DNA of 64,000 nucleotides from JAENVT01 sp031430695 (GTDB taxonomy: Bacteria; Actinomycetota; Acidimicrobiia; Acidimicrobiales; Ilumatobacteraceae): positions 3,209 to 67,208 of the forward strand of contig JANPBZ010000037.1 in assembly GCA_031430695.1 (NCBI GenBank), read 5' to 3'. Shown here in pieces: positions 63,430-64,000 of the stretch. The stretch's first letter is position 1, and each line of letters starts with the position of its first letter. The position numbers and the translations under genes were made by a program. Under the pieces are notes generated by a model. It was not told the DNA's origin. It searched no databases and saw nothing but the letters and a program-made list of their open reading frames with translations.

Positions 63430-63906
63430 GCATCGACGGCAAGATCGTGCTCGTAGTTGGCGCCGGTTACCTCGGCAAGCGTCGCGCGTACAGACACATG
63501 GCCGAGCTCGGGGCCACATTCGTGATCGTCGACGAGGCCGGTCACTGGTCGGAGGCACTCGTCGCCGAGGGCATCACCGAGGCCTGGCTTCCTGTCCAGT
63601 TCACCGGCGACGCCGATCGTGACGCGAGCGCAATCGTCACTGCGCTCGAGCGCGCGTCGATACGGCCGGACGGGGTGCTCACGTTCTGGGAGGACAACGT
63701 GTGCGTGGCAGTGCGAGTCGCCACGGCGCTCGACTTGCCAGGCAACCCGCCGGAGGCGGTCGACAACGCGCGCAGCAAGATCCGCACGCGGGAGACGTCG
63801 GCGCGCCTCGGGCTTCCGACGCCGCGGGCGCAACGGGTCCGCTCGCTCGACGAGCTGTTCGCGGCTGCCCAAGAGATCGGGTTCCCCGCCGTCGTGAAGC
63901 CCATAC
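63426..63906 (+). CDS. ATP-grasp-type ligase, N-terminal part, cut at the chimeric junction
   Basis: A GTG at 63426 overlaps the stop of the MFS-cNMP gene (GTGA). The ~160 residues present form the pre-ATP-grasp domain: GKIVLVVGAGYLGKRRAYRH, a VIVDEAGHW strand, GVLTFWEDNVCVAVRVATAL, NARSKIRTRETSARLGLPTP and the start of the first ATP-grasp strand, GFPAVVKP. The next conserved Gly-rich loop is missing because the sequence changes to foreign AT-rich DNA. ATP-grasp enzymes ligate carboxylates to amines or thiols; the substrate is unknown. Confidence 0.8.
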
Positions 63907-64000
63907 AATTTTCATAGCGCTATTTAATTTTGTTGTGTTTAAATCTGGTAATTTAATATTTGCAATTTCTTCTAATTGAGTTTTTGTTATCGATCCAACA
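63907..64000 (-). CDS. rplK: Foreign partial ribosomal protein L11 gene (plastid or low-GC type)
   Basis: The reverse strand from 63999 encodes VGSITKTQLEEIANI and KLPDLNTTKLNSAMKI in one open frame, which is the C-terminal RNA-binding domain of ribosomal protein L11. The codons are strongly AT-biased, unlike the rest of the window. The next conserved residues (IEGTA) are missing because the host sequence begins. It closely resembles algal plastid or other low-GC bacterial L11. It is most likely an assembly chimera. Confidence 0.8.

Noticed and set aside
1..64000. CRISPR arrays, complete insertion sequences, rRNA genes or full tRNA genes
   Set aside because: No regularly spaced short repeats, transposase motifs, or complete cloverleaf/rRNA sequences were recognised on either strand.

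Overview
The window is high-GC DNA whose gene content suggests an aquatic actinobacterium, probably class Acidimicrobiia (Ilumatobacter-like). The grounds are tandem wax-ester synthase/DGAT genes with an MMPL transporter, a cyclic-nucleotide-gated lysine acetyltransferase, an actinobacterial-type PfkA, secreted proteins with repeated RxVDTR modules, and an actinobacterial-style Tad pilus cluster with a vWA-TadB fusion. The placement is inferred from families, not computed. The last ~94 bases (about 63,907-64,000) do not belong to this genome: they are AT-rich and encode the C-terminal part of a ribosomal protein L11 of plastid or low-GC type, so the window ends in an apparent assembly chimera.

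Layout. 1-6.5 kb: amidase tail, SnoaL-like protein, an MlrC/M81 gene with a one-base frameshift, a DEAD-box RNA helicase, an Ig-domain remnant, pfkA, a zinc-ribbon protein and an Nfu N-domain protein. 6.6-14.0 kb: a translationally coupled neutral-lipid operon (two WS/DGATs, a large MMPL transporter, an acyl-CoA synthetase). 14.0-19.4 kb: carbohydrate/trehalose genes (GT4, otsA, HAD phosphatase, glycogen-debranching-type glycosidase). 19.4-26.6 kb: malic enzyme, DUF1989, a secreted SGNH hydrolase with three repeats, an intergenic pair of near-identical palindromes, an MFS transporter and a class III nucleotide cyclase.

27.1-35.9 kb is the most unusual block: a 1305-residue CHAT peptidase-metallo-beta-lactamase fusion, translationally coupled to a membrane patatin phospholipase, a divergent SLOG-like gene and two divergent membrane-anchored TIR proteins. 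The gene on each side of this block is broken, a GAF-domain gene on the left and a hydrogenase maturation protease on the right. It resembles a multi-effector conflict (anti-phage or cell-death) island. Next to it, 36.3-36.8 kb holds the deletion scar of a NiFe hydrogenase operon. 36.9-43.9 kb holds a membrane protein, a TPR protein, a methyltransferase, a decayed GH3 gene, a cNMP-GNAT acetyltransferase, a peroxiredoxin with in-frame UGA exactly at the peroxidatic cysteine (probable selenoprotein with a SECIS-like hairpin), and a truncated PAS/HD-GYP gene.

44.0-53.3 kb is a complete Tad/Flp pilus operon (tadC, vWA-tadB, cpaF, cpaE, cpaB, tadG, tadE, flp, a divergent prepilin peptidase) followed by a response regulator/kinase pair. 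53.9-60.6 kb is one gene for a 2217-residue secreted repeat protein built from a recurring four-domain cassette. 60.7-61.5 kb holds two 3'-tRNA-Ala(GGC) fragments flanking a small toxin-antitoxin-like pair, suggestive of integration sites. 61.8-63.9 kb has an MFS transporter fused to a cyclic-nucleotide-binding domain (frameshifted in a G5 run) and an ATP-grasp gene cut off at the chimeric junction.

Themes that tie the window together are cAMP-type signalling (cyclase, cNMP-gated acetyltransferase, MFS-cNMP fusion), a lipid/trehalose storage region, surface attachment (Tad pilus plus giant adhesin-like protein), and repeated gene loss and insertion between 26.8 and 44 kb.
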